A DNA stretch of 64,000 bases, taken from CAVPEW01 sp963703565 (GTDB lineage: Bacteria; Actinomycetota; Acidimicrobiia; Acidimicrobiales; VFJN01). The stretch lies in contig CAVPEW010000064.1 of the NCBI GenBank assembly GCA_963703565.1, positions 1-64,000 on the forward strand. Reading direction: 5' to 3'. Made by a program: the position numbers and the translations under genes. How positions within the stretch are numbered: position 1 is the stretch's first letter; each line of letters opens with the position of its first letter. Shown here in pieces: positions 51,838 to 59,617 of this stretch. The notes beneath the pieces were generated by a model, which saw nothing but the letters and a program-made list of their open reading frames with translations, ran no database searches and was not told where the DNA came from.

Positions 51838-52607
51838 CCATCACCGATGACGCCAGGGGCTTCGCCTGGCTGCTCAACAGCTTCGTGGAAGGCACCTCCG
51901 GGGTGACGGGCGCTGTCGCCGTGTCCTCGGACGGGCTGCTCATGGCCGCGTCCAACGTGCTCGAGCGAGCCCGGGCCGAACAGCTCGCGGCCATCATCTC
52001 GGGCATGGTCAGCCTCGGTCACGGGACCTCTGGCTGCTTCGGCTTCGAGGGCCTCGAGCAGGTCATCGTCACCATGCGCCGGGGCTTCCTGTTCGTGTCG
52101 GCCATCTCCGACGGAAGCTGCCTGGGGGTGGTGGCCCGGAAGGACTGCGACATCGGCCTGGTCGGCTACCAGACCACGTTGCTCGTGGAGCGGGCCGGAA
52201 GCGTGCTCAGCCCGGCTCTGGTGGCCGAGCTGCAAGTCGGAGATGCTGGTGCCGTGACCGGGCCCGAGGAGCAAACGGCTGGCCACGAGATGGTCCGTCC
52301 GTTCATCATGACGGGCGGTCGCACCAGGGGCGAGCGGCGAGACCTGAGGGTGGAGACGGTCCTCGCGTCCACCGGGGTCGCCCCCGAGCGCGAGCTGGGA
52401 CCCGAGGAGTCGGCGATCGTCGCGCTGTGCACGTCGGCCCAGTCCGTCGCCGAGGTCGGTGCGCGCCTGGGGCTGGTCGTGGGCGTCGTACGGGTCCTGG
52501 CCGGTGACCTGATCGCCGAAGGCCTCGTCGAGGTCCACCACACCGATCCCGTGGAGATCGAGCTGGACATGCTCAGTCGCATGATCGAACGGGTCCGGGC
52601 CATCTGA
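51834..52607 (+). CDS. Fused roadblock/LC7-DUF742 protein (CvnB+CvnC-like)
   Basis: The protein has 257 aa. Residues about 1-120 are a roadblock/LC7 domain (WLLNSFVEGTSGVTGAVAVSSDGLLMAAS, AIISGMVSLGHG, LGVVARKDCDIGLVGYQ) like MglB. Residues about 145-257 are DUF742 (MVRPFIMTGGRTRGERRDLRVETVL, EESAIVALCTSAQSVAEVGARLGLVVGVVRVLAGDLIAEGLVEVH), a winged-helix-like domain. In Streptomyces conservons these are two genes (cvnB and cvnC). A continuous frame joins them here. It starts at GTG 51834 (GTGA overlap) and overlaps the GTPase start by one base (TGATG). Role: GTPase regulation and assembly with the sensor kinase. Confidence 0.92.
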   Translation: MTITDDARGFAWLLNSFVEGTSGVTGAVAVSSDGLLMAASNVLERARAEQLAAIISGMVSLGHGTSGCFGFEGLEQVIVTMRRGFLFVSAISDGSCLGVVARKDCDIGLVGYQTTLLVERAGSVLSPALVAELQVGDAGAVTGPEEQTAGHEMVRPFIMTGGRTRGERRDLRVETVLASTGVAPERELGPEESAIVALCTSAQSVAEVGARLGLVVGVVRVLAGDLIAEGLVEVHHTDPVEIELDMLSRMIERVRAI

Positions 52608-53200
52608 TGGGCGCCGCGACCCCCCAGGCATCGGCGCCGACCGCGAGGATCACGTCGGTGAAGTTCGTCGTTGCGGGCGGCTTCGGGGTGGGCAAGACGA
52701 CCTTCGTCGGGGCGATCTCCGAGATCGAGCCGCTGCGCACCGAGGCGGCCATGACCACCATCTCCGCCGGGGTCGACGACCTGACCCACGTGTCGTCCAA
52801 GACCACCACCACCGTGGCCATGGACTTCGGGCGGATCACCGTCGACGGCTCGTTGATCATGTACCTGTTCGGCACACCCGGCCAGGACCGGTTCGGCTTC
52901 ATGTGGGACGACCTGTGCCAGGGTGCCCTCGGCGCCTGCGTGCTGGTCGACACCCGCCGCATCGACGACAGCTTCCCCGCGGTGGACTACTTCGAGGCCA
53001 AGGGGATCCCGTTCGTGGTGGGGGTCAACTGCTTCGACGGTGCCGAGCGCCATCCTCTGGACGAGATCCGCGAGTCGCTCGGGGTGCGTCCCCGGACACC
53101 CGTGGTGACCTGCGACGCCCGCGACCGATCCTCGGTGAAGCTCGTCCTGCTCACCTTGCTCGAGAGCCTCGCGGCCCAGGCCCGCGACCGGGTTCGCTGA
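52607..53200 (+). CDS. Conservon small GTPase (CvnD-like)
   Basis: The protein has 197 aa, a Ras-like GTPase of the CvnD/MglA-related group. G1 is GGFGVGKTTFV (about residues 26-36), switch I TTISAGVDD, G3 region YLFGTPGQDRFGFMWDD (the usual DxxG is GTPG), G4 VNCFDGAE (N-x-x-D) and G5-like TCDARDR. Such proteins pair with roadblock proteins that act as GAPs and in Streptomyces influence development and antibiotic production. It is the last gene of the operon. Confidence 0.93.
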   Translation: MGAATPQASAPTARITSVKFVVAGGFGVGKTTFVGAISEIEPLRTEAAMTTISAGVDDLTHVSSKTTTTVAMDFGRITVDGSLIMYLFGTPGQDRFGFMWDDLCQGALGACVLVDTRRIDDSFPAVDYFEAKGIPFVVGVNCFDGAERHPLDEIRESLGVRPRTPVVTCDARDRSSVKLVLLTLLESLAAQARDRVR

Positions 53201-53216
53201 ACCTGTGGGCTGGGAG

Positions 53217-53244
53217 CCCGCTGCCCGCTGCCCGCTGCCCGCTG
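53217..53244 (+). repeat. Four tandem CCCGCTG heptamers after cvnD
   Basis: CCCGCTG is repeated four times without mismatch in the 53-bp gap between the convergent cvnD-like and enoyl-CoA hydratase genes. It is probably a simple slippage repeat. Confidence 0.85.
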
Positions 53245-53253
53245 CGGCGACGC

Positions 53254-54012
53254 TCATGCCCCGACGAAGTTCCCCGGCCTCCGCTCGCTGACCGAGGTGA
53301 TGCCCTCTGCGGCATCGGCGGTCTGGGCCAGCCGCGCCTGCTCGCCCGCCTCGAGGCGGGTCACCTGGCGGACGCGGTCGGCCAGGCCCGCGCGCAGCGT
53401 GCGGTTGATGGCCCGGATCGACAGCGGCGCCCCCGTGGCGATCTCGTCCGCCAGCGCGAGCGCCGCCGACCGCACCTCCTCCGCTGGCACGCAGAGGTCG
53501 GCCAGCCCGATGGCGGTGGCCTCCTCGCCACCGATCCTCCGACCCGTCAGCAGCAGCATCGACGCCTTCGACGGCCCGACCAGCTCAGGCAGGGTCACCG
53601 AGATGCCGAAGCCCTGATGGATGCCCAACTTGACGAAGTTCGCGGCGAACCGAGCCTCGGGGCAGGTCACGCGCAGGTTCGCGGCGAGCGCCAGGCCGAG
53701 CCCTCCGCCAATGGCGGGCCCGTGCACCGCGGCGATCCAGGGCAGGTCGGTCTCGCACAGCCTTGCAGCCGCTGCGTAGAGGCGCTCGGTGGACGACAGT
53801 CCCGCCGCCCCTTCGTCGGTCCCGCTGAAGTCGGCACCCGCGCAGAACGAGCGGCCCTGCGAAGCCACCACCGCGCAGCGGACGTCGAGGTCCGACGAAG
53901 CCTCGTGCAGCGCATCGGCGAGCGAGTCGAGCATCTCGAGCGAGAAGAAGTTGTGCGGCGGACGCTGAAGCTCCACGAGCAGCACGTGGCCAATGCGCTC
54001 TGTTCCGATCAC
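53254..54012 (-). CDS. Enoyl-CoA hydratase/isomerase family protein
   Basis: The protein has 252 aa. Crotonase fold motifs: SFCAGADFSGTDE (CoA-binding oxyanion loop, about residues 55-67), AAVHGPAIGGGLGLALAANLRV (second oxyanion strand), and LPELVGPSKASMLLLTGRRIGGEEATAIGLAD. In the position of the first catalytic Glu the stretch is FVKLGIHQGFGISVTLPELVG, where Gln stands near the expected acid, so hydratase activity is not certain; isomerase or other reactions are possible. GTG 54012 is chosen over an upstream start since the domain begins with VIGTERIGHVLLVELQRPP. It is divergent from tRNA-Val. Confidence 0.88.
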   Translation of the reverse strand: MIGTERIGHVLLVELQRPPHNFFSLEMLDSLADALHEASSDLDVRCAVVASQGRSFCAGADFSGTDEGAAGLSSTERLYAAAARLCETDLPWIAAVHGPAIGGGLGLALAANLRVTCPEARFAANFVKLGIHQGFGISVTLPELVGPSKASMLLLTGRRIGGEEATAIGLADLCVPAEEVRSAALALADEIATGAPLSIRAINRTLRAGLADRVRQVTRLEAGEQARLAQTADAAEGITSVSERRPGNFVGA

Positions 54013-54094
54013 GGCATCCCCCTGGCGCAGTCGCGACGACGGGGCGATCTTGGCCGTTGCCGGCCGGCCGGGCAATCCGGTGCGGGTCGCCGGG

Positions 54095-54100
54095 TAGCGT
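54095..54100 (+). promoter_or_regulatory. -10 box TAGCGT for tRNA-Val
   Basis: TAGCGT ends 10 nt before the first tRNA base, leaving about 3-4 nt of 5' leader. Confidence 0.5.
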
Positions 54101-54110
54101 GTGGCGTCCC

Positions 54111-54184
54111 GGGCGCGTAGCTCAGCTGGCTAGAGCACGTCGCTTACAACGACGGGGTCGGGGGTTCGAGTCCCTCCGCGCCCA
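54111..54184 (+). tRNA. tRNA-Val (anticodon TAC)
   Basis: Acceptor GGGCGCG/CGCGCCC, D arm GCTC...GAGC, anticodon stem CGTCG/CGACG with loop CTTACAA, T arm GGGGG TTCGAGT CCCTC, discriminator A. CCA is not encoded. The minus-strand msrA gene ends inside it. Confidence 0.96.
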
Positions 54185-54839
54185 CCGGGCAGCTGACGCC
54201 GGTCCCGCCGAGACCGCAGTAGCCGAACGGGTTCTTGGAGAGGTACTGCTGGTGGTAGCCCTCGGCGAAGTAGAAGGGACCCGCCTCTTCCACAGCGCGG
54301 ATCTCGGTTGTGATCTCACCGAACCCGGCCTCGTGCAGACGGGCCCCGAACGCGGCCCGGCTCGCCCGGGCAGCGTCGGCCTGGGCGGGCGTTGTGGTGT
54401 AGATCGTCGACCGGTACTGGGTGCCCCGATCGTTGCCCTGGCGCATCCCCTGAGTAGGGTCGTGGGACTCCCAGAACACGCTCAGCAGTGCCTCGTAGCT
54501 CACCCGGGCCGGGTCGAAGACGACCATGACCTCCTCGGCATGCCCGGTGCGTCCGGAGCACACCTCCTCGTAGGTCGGGTTGGGGGTGTAGCCGCCCTGG
54601 TAGCCGACTGCGGTGACGAAGATGCCAGGCGCCTCCCAGAAGCGCCGCTCGGCCCCCCAGAAGCACCCCATCCCGAAGTAGGCGATCTCCGAGCCCGGCG
54701 GGTAGGGCGGTGAGAGGGGATGGCCGTTCACGTGGTGCGGGGCATCGACCCGAATCGGGTCGGGCCGTCCTGGGAGGGCGGCGCCGCGATCGATCATCCG
54801 GTCCTTGGAGCCGCCGAACACGTCCCTGACGAAGTGCAT
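54144..54839 (-). CDS. msrA: Peptide methionine sulfoxide reductase MsrA
   Basis: It reduces the S-epimer of methionine sulfoxide. The 231-aa protein has the catalytic GCFWGAERRFW (about residues 58-68), GYQGGYTPNPTYEEVCSGRTGHAEEVMVVFDP, FWESHDPTQGMRQGNDRGTQYRS and EITTEI. An N-terminal extension of about 45 residues precedes the domain. A C-terminal Cys-containing GYCGLGGTGVSCP gives the resolving cysteines. The last 12 residues are read antisense from tRNA-Val, with the TAA in the anticodon loop. ATG 54839 lies 6 nt after TAGCCT. Confidence 0.95.
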   Translation of the reverse strand: MHFVRDVFGGSKDRMIDRGAALPGRPDPIRVDAPHHVNGHPLSPPYPPGSEIAYFGMGCFWGAERRFWEAPGIFVTAVGYQGGYTPNPTYEEVCSGRTGHAEEVMVVFDPARVSYEALLSVFWESHDPTQGMRQGNDRGTQYRSTIYTTTPAQADAARASRAAFGARLHEAGFGEITTEIRAVEEAGPFYFAEGYHQQYLSKNPFGYCGLGGTGVSCPVGAEGLEPPTPSL

Positions 54840-54845
54840 GCTCCC

Positions 54846-54851
54846 AGGCTA
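54846..54851 (-). promoter_or_regulatory. -10 box TAGCCT for msrA, overlapping the stop of the MBL-fold gene
   Basis: On the minus strand TAG at 54851-54849 is the stop of the upstream gene and the first half of TAGCCT, which ends 6 nt before ATG 54839. Confidence 0.55.
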
Positions 54852-55685
54852 GGGGCCGGGATGCCCGGGGGATCCTCGGCCTTCGGCGAGGCGCAACATG
54901 GCCGGCGGTATCTCGTCGCGGCCCTCGGCGAGGAGCGCGGCGCGCTCCACGTTGACGGCGTCGAAGTGGCGATCTACCCACCGGTCCCACGGACCCGGAG
55001 CCACCGCGCCGGGGTCGCCTTCGGCCTGCACGCAGGCGCGCAGGTACCCGGCGAGATCGGCGAGCTCCTCGGCGCCACCGGGGGGCCCGTGGCCGGGCAC
55101 CACGATGGCGGCCAACCCCGCCAGCCGGTCGAGGGCGTCGGCCCACGCCTTCGGGTCGCCCTGGGGGCAGCAGGGGGTGACGCCGGAGCTGGCCATGGCG
55201 CCGGCGAAGCACACTGACGCGCCCGGCACCACGGCGACGACGTTCTCGGCCTGCGCGCCGCCGGTGGCGATCAGCGTGACCGCGGGGGTCAGCGCCGCGT
55301 CGTGCGAGACCACGTGGGTGACCGGCCGGGTGGAGAGCTCGTCGAAGCCGTCGGCCTCGTCGGGGTAGAGGGCCCGCCACGTGCGGGTGTCACCGGCCTG
55401 GTCGAGGTGGATGCTGGCCTGGGGACTGGCGAAGATCGCCGCCGCCGGGAAGGCGCGGGTACCGCCCGCGTGCTCGATCGAGCTGGAGGTGAGCACGACC
55501 CGACGCACGGGTGGGCCGAGCTCCGCGACCGCAGCAGCGAACGGCTCCCACTGGCGCGGCGTCATCAGGGTGTCGACGACTGTGATGCCGTCGGCGTCGA
55601 CCACGATCCCGGCGTTCGCCACCCCGGCCCGGGCGGGGGTGCCCAGCCAGCACCACACACCCGCGTCGATGGGTTCGAGCGCCAC
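54849..55685 (-). CDS. Metallo-beta-lactamase-fold protein lacking metal ligands
   Basis: The protein has 278 aa. The order of strands fits the fold: GVWCWLGTPARAGVANAGIVVDADGITVVDTLMTPRQ, then RRVVLTSSSIEHAGG, then CFAGAMASSG, then IVVPGHGPPGG. The canonical HxHxDH at residues 67-72 reads SSSIEH, the third His position reads GGAQAENV, and the bridging Asp in the GD motif is Ala. Only two His remain (in EHAGG and GHG). A di-zinc site is therefore not expected, and the protein may be a non-catalytic binder. GTG 55685 follows TACCGT by 7 nt. It is divergent from the UvrD-like helicase and upstream of msrA. Confidence 0.82.
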   Translation of the reverse strand: MALEPIDAGVWCWLGTPARAGVANAGIVVDADGITVVDTLMTPRQWEPFAAAVAELGPPVRRVVLTSSSIEHAGGTRAFPAAAIFASPQASIHLDQAGDTRTWRALYPDEADGFDELSTRPVTHVVSHDAALTPAVTLIATGGAQAENVVAVVPGASVCFAGAMASSGVTPCCPQGDPKAWADALDRLAGLAAIVVPGHGPPGGAEELADLAGYLRACVQAEGDPGAVAPGPWDRWVDRHFDAVNVERAALLAEGRDEIPPAMLRLAEGRGSPGHPGP

Positions 55686-55692
55686 CGCGGCG

Positions 55693-55698
55693 ACGGTA
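55693..55698 (-). promoter_or_regulatory. -10 box TACCGT for the MBL-fold gene
   Basis: On the minus strand TACCGT ends 7 nt before GTG 55685. Confidence 0.55.
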
Positions 55699-55727
55699 GC
55701 GGCGCAGGGGTCGTCGGACGCCTTCCG

Positions 55728-55733
55728 TATCCT
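55728..55733 (+). promoter_or_regulatory. -10 box TATCCT for the UvrD-HRDC helicase gene
   Basis: TATCCT ends 8 nt before GTG 55742. Confidence 0.5.
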
Positions 55734-55741
55734 CGTGCAGC

Positions 55742-58471
55742 GTGACCTCGCCCGGCCCCGTCGACCTTGGGCGGGGCGTGGTCGTGGGTCCCGGAGGGCG
55801 TGTGGCCGAGCGATGGGCGGACGCCCCGCGGGTCGTGGTGGATGCAGCGTCGCTGCGCGAGCCGGCCGGACTGGTCGGGCGCCTGCACGCGGCCTGGGCC
55901 GGGCGCGTCGCCCTCGTCGTCGAGCTGGAGGTCGATCCGGCGTCGTTCCGCTCGCCGGCCACCGACGCCGCGCCGGTGTGGTCGTTGGGTGCCGGTCACA
56001 CCGTGTGGCACGACTCGCTCCAGTTCCTGGTGTGGGCCAACAACTACGACGCCCGCTCCGGCGAACCGGTGTGGTGGTGGGCTCGCAAGGCCGTGCGCCT
56101 CGGCGCGACCGAGCTCGCCGAGCCCCCGGGCGACGTCGTGCTGCCCGACGGGCGCCCCGCGTGGGTGGACGGCGGTCCGCGGACGCCGTTCGAGCTGCCG
56201 CTTGCCGGAGCGGAGGTGATCTCGGCGGAGACCGTCGAGAGCGGCCGGCTCGACGTGCAGCCCGCGCCGCGCGCCCCGGTGGCGGACCTGGCCCCAGACC
56301 AGCTGGCGGCCGTGGCTCACCGAACGGGCCCGGCGAGGATCGTCGCGCCCGCGGGTTCGGGCAAGACGCGGGTGCTCACCGAGCGTCTGCGGCACCTGCT
56401 GGTGGACCGCGCGTACGAGCCCGAGCGGGTTCTCGCGTTGGCCTACAACCGAGAGGCCCGCGAGGAGCTCCAGGCCCGCACCAGCGGGCTCGGCGCCCGG
56501 GTGGCCACGCTGAACGCCTGGGGGTACGAGCTGGTGGCCCGAGCCCGTGGCGGTCGGCCGCCGGTCCTGTCCGAGCGCGACGTGCGTCACATCCTCGAGC
56601 GCCTCGTCCCGCGCCAGCGTCGCCGCGTCAACACCGATCCCCTCGGGCGGTACATCGAGGGGCTCTCCCTGGTGCGCCTGGGCCTGCGCGACCCGGCCGT
56701 GGTGGAGGACGAGATGGGCGACGTGCCGGGGCTTGCCGCGAGCTTCGACCCGTATCGGGCCGAGCTGGCTGCACGGGGCGCGCTCGACTTCGACGAGCAG
56801 GTCTACGGCGCGATAGAGGCCCTCCTGCGCGACGGTGAGCTGCGACGGTCCGAGCAGGCTCGTCACCGGCACCTCCTCGTCGACGAGCTCCAGGACCTCA
56901 CACCTGCCCACGTGCTGCTGGCGAGGCTCGTGTCGGCACCGGCCTATGACGTGTTCGGCGTCGGGGACGACGACCAGACCATCTACGACCACGTGGGGGC
57001 CGATCCCGCTCACCTCCTCGAGTACGGGTCGTTGTTCCCGGGGGCCGCGTCGCATGCCCTGGTGCGCAACCACCGCTGCCCGGCGGTGGTCACCGAGGCC
57101 GCGGCCGGGTTGCTCGCCCACAACCGCAGGCGGGTCGACAAGCGGATCGAACCTGGCCCGGGAGTCTCGCTGGACCGCTCGGCGCTGGAGTTGCGCACGC
57201 ATCCGGGTCCGACGGGGGCGACGATGCTCACCGAGGCGGTGCAGGCGTGGTTGGCCCCGGGGGGCCCGGCCGCCGGGGAACCGGGCTCGGTCGCGGTGCT
57301 GGCGCGGGTGCAGTCGATGCTCCTGGCTCCCCACGTGGCCCTCGTGGCTGCCGGGGTGCCCATCCGCTCCGTGCTCGACGAGGGCGTCCTGAACCGCCTC
57401 GGGGTGCGGGCCGCCCTTGCCTACCTGCGGCTCGCCGCTTCGCCCGCTGCGTTCGCCCCGGCCGACCTGGTCGAGGTGCACCGACGCCCCAGCCGTGGCT
57501 TGCCGGGATGGGCCGAGCGCTGGCTGGCCCGGTGCCGTTCGATCACCGACCTTCGCCGGGCCGCGGCCCGGGTCGACGACGAGCGGGTGGCGGGCCGCCT
57601 CGATGGCCTGGCCGACGACATCGACGTCCTGGGAGCGCGGGCACGCCAGGGCGCCGACACGGCTGGTCTCCTGGCCGCGGTGCGAGACGACGTCGGGCTC
57701 GGTTCGGCCATGGTCCTGCTCGACAGCACCGGCGGATCGGCGGGCTCGCACCTCGACGATCTCGAGGCCCTGGGACAGGTGGCTGGACTCCACCCGGATC
57801 CGTCGGGTTTCGAGGCGTGGCTGCGCGCAGCGCTGGGTCTACCGTCCGAACACGGCGCGGCGGCAGTGACGCTTTCCACGGTCCACCGGGTCAAGGGGCG
57901 AGAGTGGCCCTGCGTGGCGGTGGTGGGGGTAACCGACGGGATCGTCCCGCACCGCCTCGCGAACGACGTCGAGGCCGAACGCAGGGTGCTGCACGTGGCC
58001 GTCACACGGGGCAGCGCCTCGGTGCTGGTGCTGGGCGACGAGACCCGCCGGTCGCCGCTGCTCGACGAGCTGGCAGGGCTGACCCCACGGCGACCGGTGC
58101 GTACCGCAGCCGCGCCGGGTACCCGACCCGGTGAGCGCACGGCCGTGACGGGAGGTCCCGCTCGGGGCGTCAGGGGTCGTGCCGACCACGAGGCCGACCT
58201 CGACGACCCCGCAGTGGCCGCTCGGGCCGCCGCTCTCCGGGCCTGGCGCCGAGGTCGGGCGCAGGCCGACGGGGTGCCGGCCTACGTCGTGTGCTCCGAT
58301 GCGCAGCTGGGCGGGATCGCTGCCGCCAACCCCGTGACGCTGGCCGAGCTTCGGGCTTGTCCTGGCATCGGCCCGGCCCGCTTGGAGTCCTACGGCGAGC
58401 AGATCCTGGTCGTGCTGGGATCGGCCGACGCAGAGCCGCGGGGGGAGGTCGACGGGGGCAGCGGTGGATGA
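55742..58471 (+). CDS. UvrD-like SF1 helicase with N-terminal extension and C-terminal HRDC domain
   Basis: The protein has 909 aa. Residues 1-180 form an extension not typical of UvrD; it contains WHDSLQFLVWANNYD and GEPVWWWARKAVRLGA, and looks like a folded domain of unknown function. The SF1 core follows: Walker A APAGSGKTRVL (about 202-212), ALAYNREAREEL, motif II LLVDELQDLTPAH, GVGDDDQTIYDHVGA, VRNHRCP, STVHRVKGREWPCVAVVG and RVLHVAVTRG. The C-terminus (about 830-890) is HRDC-like (RAWRRGRAQADGVPAYVVCSDAQL, LAELRACPGIGPARLESYGEQIL). Mycobacterial UvrD2 also has an HRDC domain. Role: DNA unwinding in repair. Confidence 0.9.
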   Translation: MTSPGPVDLGRGVVVGPGGRVAERWADAPRVVVDAASLREPAGLVGRLHAAWAGRVALVVELEVDPASFRSPATDAAPVWSLGAGHTVWHDSLQFLVWANNYDARSGEPVWWWARKAVRLGATELAEPPGDVVLPDGRPAWVDGGPRTPFELPLAGAEVISAETVESGRLDVQPAPRAPVADLAPDQLAAVAHRTGPARIVAPAGSGKTRVLTERLRHLLVDRAYEPERVLALAYNREAREELQARTSGLGARVATLNAWGYELVARARGGRPPVLSERDVRHILERLVPRQRRRVNTDPLGRYIEGLSLVRLGLRDPAVVEDEMGDVPGLAASFDPYRAELAARGALDFDEQVYGAIEALLRDGELRRSEQARHRHLLVDELQDLTPAHVLLARLVSAPAYDVFGVGDDDQTIYDHVGADPAHLLEYGSLFPGAASHALVRNHRCPAVVTEAAAGLLAHNRRRVDKRIEPGPGVSLDRSALELRTHPGPTGATMLTEAVQAWLAPGGPAAGEPGSVAVLARVQSMLLAPHVALVAAGVPIRSVLDEGVLNRLGVRAALAYLRLAASPAAFAPADLVEVHRRPSRGLPGWAERWLARCRSITDLRRAAARVDDERVAGRLDGLADDIDVLGARARQGADTAGLLAAVRDDVGLGSAMVLLDSTGGSAGSHLDDLEALGQVAGLHPDPSGFEAWLRAALGLPSEHGAAAVTLSTVHRVKGREWPCVAVVGVTDGIVPHRLANDVEAERRVLHVAVTRGSASVLVLGDETRRSPLLDELAGLTPRRPVRTAAAPGTRPGERTAVTGGPARGVRGRADHEADLDDPAVAARAAALRAWRRGRAQADGVPAYVVCSDAQLGGIAAANPVTLAELRACPGIGPARLESYGEQILVVLGSADAEPRGEVDGGSGG

Positions 58472-58478
58472 GCGGGTG

Positions 58479-59453
58479 TCAGGATGCCATCGGGAGCAGG
58501 CCGCGCTCGGTCAGGGCGTCGAGGTGGCCGCGCCCCGCCAGCGCGCGTTGGAGCTCGCGGTAGGGGTGGAGGTCGGCCAGGTGACGTGACGAGCTCGCCG
58601 GCGGGCTGAGCAGGACCGAGCGCACCAGGAAGCCGAGGTCGTAGAGGCGCAGGCGTGCACCGAGATGTGGCCCTGAGAACAGCACCGGGTAGGCCCTGGC
58701 CAGCTGGGCCGGCACGTCGTGGTAGTCCTCGGCGTGGGTGCGAGAGGCATGGGCGGCGGCGACGTGGCGCTCGGGAAACACGCACATGCGCAGCAGGACG
58801 TCGAGATCCAGGTCGGCGGGGGCCCCGCGGGCCCACTCGAGATCGAGCAGCGCACGCACGGCGCCGTCGTGCCACAGTACGTTCTCGAAGGTGACGTCGC
58901 CGTGCACCAGGTAGGCAGCGTCCAGCCGAGCGAACCCCGTGTCGCAGCCCGTTGCGGTGTCCCACGCGTCGCGCAGCACGCCGGGGTCGACGTGTTCGAG
59001 CGCGCGGCAGCGTTCGATCGCCAGGCCGAGAGCGCGCAACGGCTCGGCCGCCCCGGGCGTTACGAGCTGGGGTGTTCCCTCGAGGGGAGCCAGACCGGCG
59101 GGCACGGGGGTTGCGTGCAGCGAGGACAGGATGCCGGCGAGGTCGACCACGGCATGACGCCGCTGCTCGGCGTCTAGGTCCGGCCAGGCGTGCGCCAGGG
59201 GAACGCCCGGAGAGCGCATCGACACGCACCACTCCTCGTGCAGGCGCGAGCCGTGGGCGAGCACCCTGGGATGGCGCACCTCCGCCGGTAGCTGTTCGTT
59301 GAGGGCGGCCTCGCGGGCCAGGCGGGGGAAGCGACTGGCGTTGACCCGCACGACGTGTGTGGGCGTGAGCCAGACGTCGTTGGTGACGCTCGATGCCGCG
59401 ACGAGCTCGACGGTCGGGTCGAGACCCGCGTTCGCGGAGGGCGGCACGGGCAC
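58479..59453 (-). CDS. Aminoglycoside phosphotransferase-family kinase
   Basis: The protein has 324 aa. The APH/choline-kinase fold is shown by YLVHGDVTFENVLWHDGAVRALLDLEWARGAPADLDLD (about residues 192-230), with catalytic Asp in HGD and the metal-binding Asp in LDLEWA. The N-terminal lobe lacks a glycine-rich loop, as usual. The substrate is unknown; this family includes antibiotic kinases and many small-metabolite kinases, and nothing nearby suggests resistance. The start at GTG 59453 is uncertain. It is convergent with the helicase gene (7-bp gap). Confidence 0.85.
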   Translation of the reverse strand: MPVPPSANAGLDPTVELVAASSVTNDVWLTPTHVVRVNASRFPRLAREAALNEQLPAEVRHPRVLAHGSRLHEEWCVSMRSPGVPLAHAWPDLDAEQRRHAVVDLAGILSSLHATPVPAGLAPLEGTPQLVTPGAAEPLRALGLAIERCRALEHVDPGVLRDAWDTATGCDTGFARLDAAYLVHGDVTFENVLWHDGAVRALLDLEWARGAPADLDLDVLLRMCVFPERHVAAAHASRTHAEDYHDVPAQLARAYPVLFSGPHLGARLRLYDLGFLVRSVLLSPPASSSRHLADLHPYRELQRALAGRGHLDALTERGLLPMAS

Positions 59454-59617
59454 GTACCACCGACAGCGCCGATGCCTGCTCGGTCACAGTGCACCCCCGA
59501 CCCTGCGGTCGCCCCCCACCACGTAATCCACGGCGAACCCTACCCAGGCTCTCGTGTGGTCGGGGATGGGTCGGTCAGCCCAATCGGGGCGCGTGATGGG
59601 ATCGCCCGTCGCGACGG

